DNA of 49,007 nt, from contig SFQY01000012.1 of the NCBI GenBank assembly GCA_004562395.1, positions 1 to 49,007 of the forward strand. Reading direction: 5' to 3'. The translations under genes were made by a program, and so were the position numbers. Position 1 is the first letter of the stretch. The number at the start of each line of letters is the position of its first letter. This DNA is from a bacterium (lineage in GTDB: Bacteria; Bacillota; Clostridia; Oscillospirales; Oscillospiraceae). The notes beneath the pieces are model-generated. The model did not search any database. It saw only the letters and a program-made list of their open reading frames with translations, and was not told the DNA's origin. Of the stretch, positions 14,865 through 23,249 are shown piece after piece.

Positions 14865-15641
14865 ATGGAGTTTAAGGTATTGGCGGTAGGCGACGTGGTG
14901 GGAAATCCCGGCCTGGAACGGGTGCGGCGAAGCCTTCGGCAGATCAAAAGGAAATACGGTGTGGACTTCACGGTGGTCAACGGGGAGAATGCCGCCGTGG
15001 TGGGGCTGACCCCCAATCAGGCGGAGGAGATCCTGGACGCGGGAGCGGATGTCATTACCATGGGAAACCACACCTGGGGAAAGCGGGAGATCGTGCCCTA
15101 CCTGGACGACTGCTCCCGGATCCTGCGGCCTGCCAACTATGCCCCCCAGGTCCCCGGCAGGGGATGGGGGATCTTTGAGACAAACGCCGGGGATGTGGCG
15201 GTGATCGACCTCATCGGCCGGTGCAATATGGACTACGGCCCCAACAATCCCTTCCTGCTGATGGATCAGATCCTGAAGAAGGTTCATACGAAAATCGTTC
15301 TGGTGGAGATCCACGCGGAGGCCACCTCCGAAAAGCTGGCCATGGGCTACATGCTGGACGGCAGGGTCAGCGCGGTGTGGGGGACCCACACCCATGTGCC
15401 CACGGCGGATGTCCGGGTGCTGCCCGGTGGCACGGGATATGTCACCGATCTGGGCATGACCGGCCCCAGAGAGTCGGTGCTGGGGATCCGGCCGGAGCTG
15501 TCCATTGCCAAATTCCGGGGAGATCTCACGGAGCGCTACCGCTGGGCAGAGGGGCCGACCAAAATGGAAGCGGTGCTGTTTACCCTGGACGCGGACACAG
15601 GAAAATGCCTTCGGGCGGAAAGAGTGGATGAATGGGACTGA
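14865..15641 (+). CDS. ymdB: YmdB-like metallophosphoesterase (TIGR00282)
   Basis: A 258-residue di-metal phosphodiesterase; B. subtilis YmdB hydrolyses cyclic nucleotides and affects biofilm and motility decisions. Visible metal ligands: Asp10 (VGDVVGNPG), Glu41/Asn42 (NGENA), Asn68-His69 (MGNHTWGK), a later His in VEIHAEATSEK and the GTHTHVPTAD motif. The length is normal for the family. ATG 14865 is chosen, with GGAGG 8 bases upstream; an ATG at 14850 overlaps that site. In many Firmicutes ymdB follows rny; here it instead leads two repair-type genes and overlaps the next by 10 bases. Confidence 0.94.
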   Translation: MEFKVLAVGDVVGNPGLERVRRSLRQIKRKYGVDFTVVNGENAAVVGLTPNQAEEILDAGADVITMGNHTWGKREIVPYLDDCSRILRPANYAPQVPGRGWGIFETNAGDVAVIDLIGRCNMDYGPNNPFLLMDQILKKVHTKIVLVEIHAEATSEKLAMGYMLDGRVSAVWGTHTHVPTADVRVLPGGTGYVTDLGMTGPRESVLGIRPELSIAKFRGDLTERYRWAEGPTKMEAVLFTLDADTGKCLRAERVDEWD

Positions 15642-16696
15642 AAATTTTGCATAGCTCGGACTGGCATCTGGATTCTCCCTTCGCGGGGTTCTCCCAGAGC
15701 CAGCGGGAGCTTTTAAAGCGGGAGCAGCGAAAGATCCCCGGCAAGGTGGCGGACCTCTGCCGCCGGGAGGACTGCGACCTGGTGCTGCTGGCGGGAGATC
15801 TGCTGGATGGGCAGGCCGGCCGGGAGACGCTGGATATTCTGAAAAAGGAACTGAAGCGCTGCGGCGTGCCGGTGCTGATCGCCCCGGGCAACCATGACTT
15901 CTGCGCGCCCGGCAGCCCCTGGCTGGAGGAGAGCTGGCCGGAGAACGTATTTGTATTTACCGGGGGAATGGAATCCGTAACCATCTCCGGCCTGGACTGC
16001 CGGATCTACGGCGCGGGCTTTCAGAGCATGGACTGCCCCGGGCTGCTGGACAATTTTCGGGCCGAGGGCAGCGAGAAATACCGCCTTGCCGTTCTTCACG
16101 GGGATCCGGTCCAGAAGAATTCTCCCTGCAATCCCGTGACAGCCCCCCAGGTCCGGGGATCCGGTCTGGATTATCTGGCTTTGGGCCATATCCACAAGGC
16201 CGGGGCCTTCCAGGCGGGGAATACCCTCTGCGCCTGGCCGGGCTGCCCCATGGGCCGGGGCTGGGACGAGACCGGAGAAAAGGGCGTATGCATTGTGACG
16301 CTGGGCGACCAGCCGGATATTCAGGCGGTGAGCCTGGATACGCTGCGGTTTTACGACCTGGAGGTGGACGTGGGCGCCGGTGCCGCCGAAGCTCTGGAGG
16401 AGGCGCTGCCCGCCGTGGGGAGTGAGGACTTCTACCGGGTGGAGCTGACGGGCTACGGCCAGGTGGATCTGGCGGCGCTGAAGGAGGCCTTCTCCGCCTT
16501 TGCCAACCTGGAGCTGAGGGACCGGACACAGCCGCCCATGGATGTCTGGGCCGACGCCGGGGAGGACACGCTGGAGGGCGTCTACTTCCATATGCTCCGC
16601 AAGACCATGGAGGTCGATCCGGAGAACGCCCGTCTGGTTCAGCTGGCGGCGGAAATCTCCCGCCAGCTTCTGAACGGAAGGGAGGTCACGCTATGA
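15632..16696 (+). CDS. SbcD/YhaO-like metallophosphoesterase (DNA repair exonuclease family)
   Basis: A 354-residue calcineurin-like phosphoesterase of the Mre11/SbcD group. Metal-binding motifs in order: SDWHLDS (Asp10, His12), LLAGDLLDG, APGNHDF, VLHGDP, and LGHIHKAG. It is shorter than SbcD and, next to the YhaN-like ATPase, matches the B. subtilis YhaO-YhaN pair. It probably forms a nuclease complex with that ATPase, acting on DNA ends or hairpins. It starts inside the end of ymdB (10-base overlap) and ends overlapping the ATPase start by 4 bases, so all three are translationally coupled. Confidence 0.9.
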   Translation: MGLKILHSSDWHLDSPFAGFSQSQRELLKREQRKIPGKVADLCRREDCDLVLLAGDLLDGQAGRETLDILKKELKRCGVPVLIAPGNHDFCAPGSPWLEESWPENVFVFTGGMESVTISGLDCRIYGAGFQSMDCPGLLDNFRAEGSEKYRLAVLHGDPVQKNSPCNPVTAPQVRGSGLDYLALGHIHKAGAFQAGNTLCAWPGCPMGRGWDETGEKGVCIVTLGDQPDIQAVSLDTLRFYDLEVDVGAGAAEALEEALPAVGSEDFYRVELTGYGQVDLAALKEAFSAFANLELRDRTQPPMDVWADAGEDTLEGVYFHMLRKTMEVDPENARLVQLAAEISRQLLNGREVTL

Positions 16697-18816
16697 AAAT
16701 CTATCGGATGACCGCCACCTTCGGCAGGCTGGAGCATGAGACGCTGACCCTGAAGCCGGGGCTGAACGTCCTGACCGCCCCCAATGAGTGGGGCAAGAGT
16801 ACCTGGTGCGCGTTCCTGATGGCCATGCTCTACGGACTGGATACCCGGGCAAAGACTACGAAAACCGTCCTGGCGGACAAGGAGCGCTATGCCCCCTGGT
16901 CCGGCAGCCCCATGGAGGGACGGATCGACCTGAACTGGAAGGGCCGGGACATCACCATCGAACGCCGGACCAAGCGCCGGATCCCTCTGGGGGAGTTTTC
17001 CGCCTATGAGACGGAATCCGGCCTCCCGGTGGCTGAGCTGACGGCGGCCAACTGCGGCCAGCTGCTGCTGGGTGTGGAGCAGTCGGTGTTCCGCCGGGCG
17101 GGCTTTATCCGTTTTTCCGATCTGCCGGTGACCCAGGACGAGGCGCTGCGGCGCCGCCTGAACGCGCTGGTCACCACCGGGGACGATTCCGGCGCCGCGG
17201 ACCGGCTGGCGGACAGCCTGCGGGATCTGAAAAACAAATGCCGGTATAATAAGAGCGGCCTGCTGCCCCAGGCGGAGGCGGAGCGGGCAGAGCTGGAAGG
17301 AAAGCTGACGGAGCTGGAATCTCTGGAAGTCCAGTCGAAAAAGCTGAAGGAACGGCTTGAGGAGGTTCGGTCCTGGCTGACACAGCTGGACAATCACCGG
17401 CAGGCTCTGGCCTACGCGGCGGCGGAGGCCGGCGCGGAGCGGGTGGCCCAGGCCCGGGAGGTCCGGGACCAGGCGGAGCGGGAGCTGCGGGAGCTGGAGG
17501 AGGCCTGTGCCAAGCTGCCTTCCCGGGAGGAGGCAGAGCAGAAGATCCGGGATCTGAGGAATCTGCGGGATCAGTGGAATTCCATCCAGATGGAGAAACA
17601 GATGCTTCCCCAGGAGCCGGTAAAGCCCCAGCTTCCCCCACCCTTTGCCGGGATGACCTCCCAGGAGGCCCGGGAGATGGCGGACCGGGACGCCCGGGAA
17701 TTCGCGGATACCGGCTCGAAAATGCCCATTGTCCTGCTGGTTATCGGTATTGCCGGACTGCTGGGTGCGGCGCTGCTGGCGTTTTTGATGGCGTATATTC
17801 CCGCCGCGGTGGCGGGAGTTGTGGGCCTGGCTGCCCTGGGCTGGGGGATTTATGAGCGTGTCAGCGCCAAAAAGTGCCGCCGGACCCTGCTGAACAAGTA
17901 CGGCGACGGCCAGTGGAAGCACTGGGCGGACGCGGTGGGAGACTATGAGGATGCCCTGCGAAGCTACCAGAAGGAGCTGAAAACCTACACCGATGCCAGC
18001 GGCGACGTGGAGGTCCGTCTGATGGTGCTGCGCAAACGCCGGGAGGCGCTGTGCGGTGAGCGGGAGCCGGAGGCGCTGCTGGAGGAATGGCAGAAGGTGC
18101 TGGCCCAGTGGGATGCCCGGGGCAATGCCCGCCGGGAGGCCCTGCGGACCCAGGGCCATCTGGAAGCTCTCAGCGCTATGGTCAAGCCTGCCCAGAAGCC
18201 CCAGATGCCCGACAACCTGACCCATTCCGACGCGGAGACCACCCGGCTGCTGTCCGACTGCGCGGTGGAGCAGCAGCGGCTTCAGAACCGGCTGGGACAG
18301 TACCAGGGCCGGATGGAGGCGCTGGGAGACAAGGAACTGCTTCGCAGACAGCTGGAGCAGAAGGACCGCCGGATCGCCCGGCTGGAGGATACCTATGCCG
18401 CCCTGACCATTGCCCAGGAGACGCTGGCCCAGGCCCGGGCGGAGCTGCAGCGCCGCTTCGCCCCCCGGATCGCCAAACGGGCCCAGGAGCTGCTGTCCGC
18501 CATGACCGGCGGCCGATACCGCAGCCTGATCATGGGAGAGGACTTCAGCCTGCAGGCGGGGACCGGGGAGGAGGATACCCTCCGGGACAGCCTGTGGCGC
18601 AGCGACGGTACCGTCGATCAGCTGTATCTGGCACTGCGCCTGGCGGTGGCCGAGGAGCTGACCCCGGAGGCACCCCTGATTCTGGACGACGCGCTGGTGC
18701 GCTTTGACGACCAGCGGCTGAAGGCGGCGGTGAAGATCCTGGAGGAAACCGGAAAGAACAAACAGGTCATCTGCTTTACCTGCCAGGGCAGGGAAGCGGA
18801 GGCCTCCCATACCTGA
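16693..18816 (+). CDS. YhaN-like SMC-type ATPase with membrane segment
   Basis: A 707-residue AAA/SMC-like ATPase. The N-terminus carries the Walker A variant PNEWGKST (30-37); a coiled coil with many Glu/Arg heptads fills about 180-325 and 410-620; the C-terminus has an ABC signature-like region and a Walker B (APLILDDALVRFDD, about 656-669). Two adjacent hydrophobic helices (about 345-388) interrupt the coiled coil where SbcC would have a zinc hook, so the complex is tethered to the membrane, as in YhaN. Its partner nuclease overlaps its start by 4 bases. Confidence 0.87.
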   Translation: MKIYRMTATFGRLEHETLTLKPGLNVLTAPNEWGKSTWCAFLMAMLYGLDTRAKTTKTVLADKERYAPWSGSPMEGRIDLNWKGRDITIERRTKRRIPLGEFSAYETESGLPVAELTAANCGQLLLGVEQSVFRRAGFIRFSDLPVTQDEALRRRLNALVTTGDDSGAADRLADSLRDLKNKCRYNKSGLLPQAEAERAELEGKLTELESLEVQSKKLKERLEEVRSWLTQLDNHRQALAYAAAEAGAERVAQAREVRDQAERELRELEEACAKLPSREEAEQKIRDLRNLRDQWNSIQMEKQMLPQEPVKPQLPPPFAGMTSQEAREMADRDAREFADTGSKMPIVLLVIGIAGLLGAALLAFLMAYIPAAVAGVVGLAALGWGIYERVSAKKCRRTLLNKYGDGQWKHWADAVGDYEDALRSYQKELKTYTDASGDVEVRLMVLRKRREALCGEREPEALLEEWQKVLAQWDARGNARREALRTQGHLEALSAMVKPAQKPQMPDNLTHSDAETTRLLSDCAVEQQRLQNRLGQYQGRMEALGDKELLRRQLEQKDRRIARLEDTYAALTIAQETLAQARAELQRRFAPRIAKRAQELLSAMTGGRYRSLIMGEDFSLQAGTGEEDTLRDSLWRSDGTVDQLYLALRLAVAEELTPEAPLILDDALVRFDDQRLKAAVKILEETGKNKQVICFTCQGREAEASHT

Positions 18817-18829
18817 CAGCGTTCCAACC

Positions 18830-18862
18830 AACCGGAGCGGGGAGATCCCCCGCTCCGGTTTT
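18830..18862 (+). terminator. Terminator of the ymdB operon
   Basis: A 13-bp perfect stem (AACCGGAGCGGGG / CCCCGCTCCGGTT), loop AGATC, ending in TTTT. Confidence 0.85.
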
Positions 18863-18903
18863 GCGTGAAGAAAGGCTTTTCAGCCCATGAGCAATGTGTA
18901 AAC

Positions 18904-19178
18904 TGGGTAAAGGATCGTTTACGCTCGCACCCCAAAACCTTCCCCCTCGGGGGAAGGTGCCCCAGTGCGCACACTGGGGCAGATGAGGGGCCATCGCACC
19001 AAAGGATTTTATTGTAGGTAAACAGGAGTAACCTGTTGGAAATTCTCCATTTTTCGTTACTGCATCGGTAATTGCCGCGTTTTCCCCTCATTCGTCACGG
19101 CTTCGCCGTGCCACCTTCCCCCGAGGAGGAAGGTTTTGTGGAGCATCCGTTATTACGCTAAACGATGATTTATCAAAG
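18904..19178. repeat. Composite palindromic element (F-type arms, D core)
   Basis: No gene is seen in 18863-19367. Arms related to TAAACGATC occur reversed at about 18905-18925 and direct at about 19154-19178. Between them are two C/G-rich hairpin repeats: CCTTCCCCCTCGGGGGAAGG with CCAGTGCGCACACTGG (18937-18980), and TCACGGCTTCGCCGTG with CCTTCCCCCGAGGAGGAAGG (19093-19133). The same two core repeats occur at 26.02-26.19 kb in other arms. Confidence 0.6.
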
Positions 19179-19340
19179 CCGATTGGGTAAATGTTGGGGA
19201 TTCGCCGAAATCGGTGGGGAAACGCACCCATTACCGCCGGGCGACCGCAAGGATCGCCCCTACGCGGGGGGCGCTATTACGAGAAACGATCCTTTATGGA
19301 AATCCTCAACGGAGGGGCTCTGTCCGGTGAATCGTAACGA
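19179..19340. repeat. Further intergenic repeat fragments
   Basis: Contains a GGGCGACCGCAAGGATCGCCC hairpin (about 19240-19261, related to repeats at 28.16, 28.42 and 48.8 kb) followed by another F-type arm (AGAAACGATCCTTTATGG, about 19280-19297). No coding potential is seen. Confidence 0.5.
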
Positions 19341-19367
19341 AATCTGTCATTTTTTTGTAATTCTCTA

Positions 19368-19396
19368 TTGACAAATAGGGTTTAATGGATTAAACT
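19368..19396 (+). promoter_or_regulatory. Promoter of the BlaI-M56 operon
   Basis: -35 TTGACA (19368-19373), 17-base spacer, -10 TAAACT (19391-19396). The -10 box lies inside the first operator palindrome, so bound repressor would block it. Confidence 0.8.
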
Positions 19397-19423
19397 ATTG
19401 CTGTAAGGTTTAATATATTCAAC
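19380..19423 (+). promoter_or_regulatory. Two BlaI-type operators
   Basis: Site 1 is a perfect palindrome, GTTTAATGGATTAAAC (19380-19395), covering the -10 box. Site 2, GTTTAATATATTCAAC (19408-19423), has one mismatch and covers the expected transcription start. The centres are 28 bp apart. Half-site and placement fit autorepression by the BlaI-type protein encoded next. Confidence 0.75.
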
Positions 19424-19487
19424 TCGGGCCGACCTCCGGGACCAGGGAAATATACCCGGGGCGGCCATTACGAAAGGGGAAAACCAT

Positions 19488-19850
19488 ATGGAAACACCCA
19501 AAATCTTTGAAAGTGAATACCGATTCTGTCTGATCCTGTGGGAGAATGAGCCGGTGAATTCCACCCGGCTGGTGGAGCTGTGCCGGGAGCGGCTGGGCTG
19601 GTCCAAGGCCACCACCTACACCGTCATCCGCCGTCTGGCGGAGCGGGGCGTGGTGAAGAACGAAAATGCCACCGTCACTGCCCTGATCTCCAAGGAGGAG
19701 GCCCAGAAGTCCCGGCTGGAGGCAATGGTGGAGGATACCTTTGAGGGCAGTATGCCCGCCTTTATCGCCGCCTTCTCCAGAAGCAAGAAACTGACCAGAA
19801 GCGAGGTAGACCAGCTCCGAGAGCTGATTGACAGCTACACGGAGGATTGA
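19488..19850 (+). CDS. BlaI/MecI/CopY family repressor
   Basis: A 120-residue repressor with an N-terminal winged helix (about 5-72: ESEYRFCLILWENEP...WSKATTYTVIRRLAERGVV) and a C-terminal dimerisation part (about 85-120). In MecI/BlaI the protease BlaR1 inactivates the repressor at an Asn-Phe bond; the aligned position here appears to read Ala-Phe in IAAFSRSKK, so cleavage specificity may differ. The ATG follows AAAGGGG. The next gene encodes the matching M56 protease 2 bases downstream, and two palindromic operators lie in the shared promoter. Confidence 0.93.
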   Translation: METPKIFESEYRFCLILWENEPVNSTRLVELCRERLGWSKATTYTVIRRLAERGVVKNENATVTALISKEEAQKSRLEAMVEDTFEGSMPAFIAAFSRSKKLTRSEVDQLRELIDSYTED

Positions 19851-19852
19851 CC

Positions 19853-22800
19853 ATGAACCAGCTGTTCCAAAATGTGCTGACGGCCAGCTTTCATGGAAGC
19901 GTCGTCATTGCCGTGGTGATTGTGTTGCGGCTGATCCTGAAAAAGACCCCGAAGAAGTTTATCTGCCTGCTGTGGCTGCTGGCCGGGATCCGGCTGCTGA
20001 TGCCCTTTGAGATCCAGAGCAGCCTGAGCCTTCAGCCGGAAGCGGCTTCCGTGGTGGAGCAGCACTGGCAGCAGGAGCAGCGGCAGGCCTACACGCCCGC
20101 ACCGGAGGAGCCGGTCCTGAACGCCGTAACGGAGCCGGAAGCTCCGGCGCTGACGGCCGTGGATGTCCCTGCCGCCATGCCGGAGGAGGCTTCGCGGATC
20201 CGTGGGGATGCCCCGGCGGCAGCGCCGGTCCGGGAGGACAACCCCGCCGTGGATTGGGCGGCGCTGGTACCCTACTTCTGGTTTGCTGTGGCCTGCTGCT
20301 TTGTTGTCAGCAGCCTGTATTCCTACCTGCGGCTGTGCTATCAGGTGCGGGAAGCGGTGAAAATCCCCGGCGGTTGGGAATGTGAAAACATTGAGACCGC
20401 CTTCATCCTTGGTTTTATCCGGCCCAGGATCTACATCCCCATGGGCATGTCCGCGGACAACCGCAAGTACATTCTGGCCCATGAGCGGACGCACCTGGAA
20501 AAGGGCGATCACTGGTTCAAGATGATCGGCTACATCGCCCTGGCGATCCATTGGTTCAACCCCCTGGTGTGGGTGGCCTACACCCTGCTGTGCAAGGACA
20601 TCGAGATGGCCTGCGACGAGCGGGTGGTGCAGTTTATGGAGCTGGAGGAGCGGAAGGCCTATTCCGCCGCCCTCTTAAGCTGCAGCACCAATCGGGCGCA
20701 CTTCGCGGCCTGTCCTGTGGCCTTTGGTGAGGTGTCCGTCAAATACCGCATCAAGTCGGTGCTGAACTACCGTAAGCCCAGCTTCTGGATCAGCCTGGTG
20801 GGCGTCATCGCCATCGTCTTTGTGGCGGTGTGCCTGGTGACCAGCCCTGCCAAGGAGAAGACGGAACCGGCCGCCGGGGAGACCCTTCCCCCGCAGGCTG
20901 TCGAAGAGACGGGGCAGACCCTGCCCCGGCAGGAAGCGGCACTGAAACGCATTGAAGACGGCTTACAGGCCTGGCTGGCCCGGGACAGCTATAATGTGTT
21001 TGTGGATGCCTTCCTGGACGATGGGTCCGTCACCTGGCAGACCAATTACTATAAGCGCGGCGCGGATGTTCAGTGGCAGGTGACGGATACCGATTGGGTT
21101 ACCACGGGCCATATGATCCTGGATGGTGTGGATTACACCTATGAAAATAACCGCTGGATCACGGCGGACCCGGCGGAGGATCCCCTGGAAACCTGGCTCA
21201 GCTGGTTCCGCTGGGAGGATATGGCCCTGTACAACCTGACAGAATCCACCATAACCAATGAATACGGCGATACCTATGAGGAGATTGCCTTTACCGCATA
21301 TCGGATGCCGGATGTCAAGAGCGCCCAGGCCATGTGCTTTACCTTCAATACCGACGGCGAGCTGACGGGCGGCACCGTGAAAAACGCGGACACGGATCTG
21401 GGGGACAACCTGGGCTTTGGATTCTTCACGCCTTCGGAAGAAGAGATGAATCAACGGTTCTCGGGGGCGGCGGAGGTTTCCCGGACCCCGGAGGACTATG
21501 CGGCGGAACGGATGGAGGTCCCCAGCAACCATACGGAATACGACAAGGACTTCATGCTTGGCTCCGGGCAGATGCGTTGGTACTTTTTTAATGAAGCCTG
21601 GCAGTTTGCCCTGGGTGCGGAAAACGCCAGCGCCACGGGCCTGACGCTCAAATACTGTGAGTCCGGGGACGATCACCAATCTCTGGTGGCGGAGGAGGGC
21701 TTCTGGCTGGAGAAGCTGGTGGACGGCGTCTGGACCGTGCTGGAGCCTGACGCGGAGGTCACCAACGCCCCTGCCGCAGCCATCCGGGTTTCCTGGTACA
21801 CCGAGGACCGGGTGAGCATCAGCTGGAAGGACAGCTACGGCGCCCTGGACCGGGGCTTCTACCGCCTGGGCCGCTACCATACGGCCACTATGCCCTCCGG
21901 GGAAACGGAAACGATCCCCTGCTACGCCAAATTCCGTGTCTATGACCCGAATCACGATACCCTGCTGAATCGGAGCAGGAGTGCCATAGACGCGCTGCTG
22001 GGCAGCGGCAGCTACCACCTGTACTCCCTGAACCGGCTGACGGAGCAGAATTACGATTATTACTTAAGCAGCGAGGTGTGGAAGGCGGGGCCGGATTACC
22101 TGGAGGTCACCGGTTATCCTTTGCGGAAGGACACCAGCCAGATGAAGAGCGTAAGCGGAAGCCTGTGGCGGGACGGAAAATACTACGGCCTGGAGTGGTC
22201 CGGAGAACCGGCGGTCTCCCCGGTCAGCAGCTGGTGGTGCGGCGTGGATGGGTATATGGACGATTCCAATTTCTCCATGTGGAGCTGGGATTTTCAGTGG
22301 TATGACGCCAAAGTGGAGGATGTGTATCAGGACGGAAATGCCATCCACATTCTGGAAACCTACGACTTCAGCGATAAGTATACCCATTCCGAGATCACCC
22401 TGACCTTTGACGGCAGCGGGAAGCTGACGGGGATCACCAAGGCCTATCTGCCGACCCTGAACTGCGCCGAAAAGGACAAGGTCATCGGTGTGGAAATGGT
22501 GGTCTATGATACCTCCGCCGGTGATATTTCCCGAACCATCGACAGCCAGAATGTCTCGGAGCCCATGGCCTTCTCCTATGAGGAGGATGTGAAGAACACC
22601 CCGAAGGCCAAAACCAGCGGCTTCCGGAACACCACGCAAAAGCCGGTAAAGACCGTCGCTGAGGCGGTGGCCCTGGCGGATAAGGAATGCGCCATGCCTC
22701 AGATCCTGAACTTTGACAACGGCTATCTCCAGACCCGGACCTACCATGACGAGGCAGCCGGTGTGTGGAAGGTGGAGCTGTTCTGGTGGCAGCACGACAC

Positions 22801-22861
22801 CGCAACCACGGTATACCTGAACGATCAGGGCATTACCCAACGGATTGTCATGATAGAATAA
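19853..22861 (+). CDS. BlaR1-like M56 family metallopeptidase with large extracellular sensor
   Basis: A 1002-residue membrane protein. The N-terminal M56 domain has helices at about 12-30, 36-52 and 140-160, a zinc motif HERTH (210-214) and the downstream MACDERV (third ligand). A fourth helix (about 311-329) leads to about 670 extracellular residues. Unlike BlaR1 I see no penicillin-binding SxxK sensor; instead the region shows a lipoprotein-like repeat fold with many Tyr/Trp, a stretch near 565-665 like a Big_14-type Ig domain (GFWLEKLVDGVWTVLEP), and an unrecognised C-terminal part. It probably senses an extracellular signal and cleaves the BlaI-type repressor encoded just before it. No beta-lactamase is adjacent. 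GGAGGA lies 7 bases before ATG 19853. Confidence 0.88.
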   Translation: MNQLFQNVLTASFHGSVVIAVVIVLRLILKKTPKKFICLLWLLAGIRLLMPFEIQSSLSLQPEAASVVEQHWQQEQRQAYTPAPEEPVLNAVTEPEAPALTAVDVPAAMPEEASRIRGDAPAAAPVREDNPAVDWAALVPYFWFAVACCFVVSSLYSYLRLCYQVREAVKIPGGWECENIETAFILGFIRPRIYIPMGMSADNRKYILAHERTHLEKGDHWFKMIGYIALAIHWFNPLVWVAYTLLCKDIEMACDERVVQFMELEERKAYSAALLSCSTNRAHFAACPVAFGEVSVKYRIKSVLNYRKPSFWISLVGVIAIVFVAVCLVTSPAKEKTEPAAGETLPPQAVEETGQTLPRQEAALKRIEDGLQAWLARDSYNVFVDAFLDDGSVTWQTNYYKRGADVQWQVTDTDWVTTGHMILDGVDYTYENNRWITADPAEDPLETWLSWFRWEDMALYNLTESTITNEYGDTYEEIAFTAYRMPDVKSAQAMCFTFNTDGELTGGTVKNADTDLGDNLGFGFFTPSEEEMNQRFSGAAEVSRTPEDYAAERMEVPSNHTEYDKDFMLGSGQMRWYFFNEAWQFALGAENASATGLTLKYCESGDDHQSLVAEEGFWLEKLVDGVWTVLEPDAEVTNAPAAAIRVSWYTEDRVSISWKDSYGALDRGFYRLGRYHTATMPSGETETIPCYAKFRVYDPNHDTLLNRSRSAIDALLGSGSYHLYSLNRLTEQNYDYYLSSEVWKAGPDYLEVTGYPLRKDTSQMKSVSGSLWRDGKYYGLEWSGEPAVSPVSSWWCGVDGYMDDSNFSMWSWDFQWYDAKVEDVYQDGNAIHILETYDFSDKYTHSEITLTFDGSGKLTGITKAYLPTLNCAEKDKVIGVEMVVYDTSAGDISRTIDSQNVSEPMAFSYEEDVKNTPKAKTSGFRNTTQKPVKTVAEAVALADKECAMPQILNFDNGYLQTRTYHDEAAGVWKVELFWWQHDTATTVYLNDQGITQRIVMIE

Positions 22862-22866
22862 AAATC

Positions 22867-22906
22867 GGAAGCCTGCGCCAAACGGCGCAGGCTTCCTCTG
22901 CTTTTG
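22867..22906 (+). terminator. Terminator of the BlaI-M56 operon
   Basis: A 13-bp perfect stem (GGAAGCCTGCGCC / GGCGCAGGCTTCC), loop AAAC, then TCTGCTTTTG. Confidence 0.8.
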
Positions 22907-22937
22907 GGCTCCTCGCCGCAGCGCGGAACCGGGAGAT

Positions 22938-23183
22938 ACGGATAAAGGATTGTTTATCTTCGTAGGGCGGGGTCATGACCCCGCCGACCAGATTCCGATT
23001 TTTGACCGGGGATCATTCAACGGAATCGCCAGGAAATCGTTACGTTTCGGCGGGGGCGAGCCATAAGCCCTACGGTATGAACGAGCCATTTTCCGTTCAA
23101 CCAACCGAGCGGAAACTCGCGGCGGGTCGGCGGGGTCATGACCCCGCCCTACGAAGGGTGCAACTATAAACGATCAGTTACTG
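22938..23183. repeat. Composite element with F-type arms around the 114-bp core, copy A
   Basis: No gene is seen. F-type arms (reversed near 22938-22960; direct near 23160-23183) enclose the 114-bp palindromic core at 22961-23074, whose ends are CGTAGGGCGGGGTCATGACC and CCATAAGCCCTACG, plus a second GGCGGGGTCATGACCCCGCC palindrome at about 23130-23149. The core recurs inverted at 30246-30359, equal in length with about six differences. Confidence 0.75.
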
Positions 23184-23203
23184 CACCCCCATCCAATGAA
23201 TAA

Positions 23204-23232
23204 GAGCCTGCCCCTAATTGGGGCAGGCTCAA
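23204..23232 (-). terminator. Probable terminator of the phosphofructokinase gene
   Basis: An 11-bp perfect stem (GAGCCTGCCCC / GGGGCAGGCTC), 5-base loop, about 20 bases after the stop. The minus-strand tail (TTATTCATT) is only moderately T-rich. Confidence 0.7.
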
Positions 23233-23249
23233 AATCCTATGAGGGGGAA

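Noticed and set aside
18863..19367. Small reading frames in the repeat-rich spacer before the BlaI operon
   Set aside because: They consist of palindromic repeat sequence, lack ribosome sites, and change between repeat copies.
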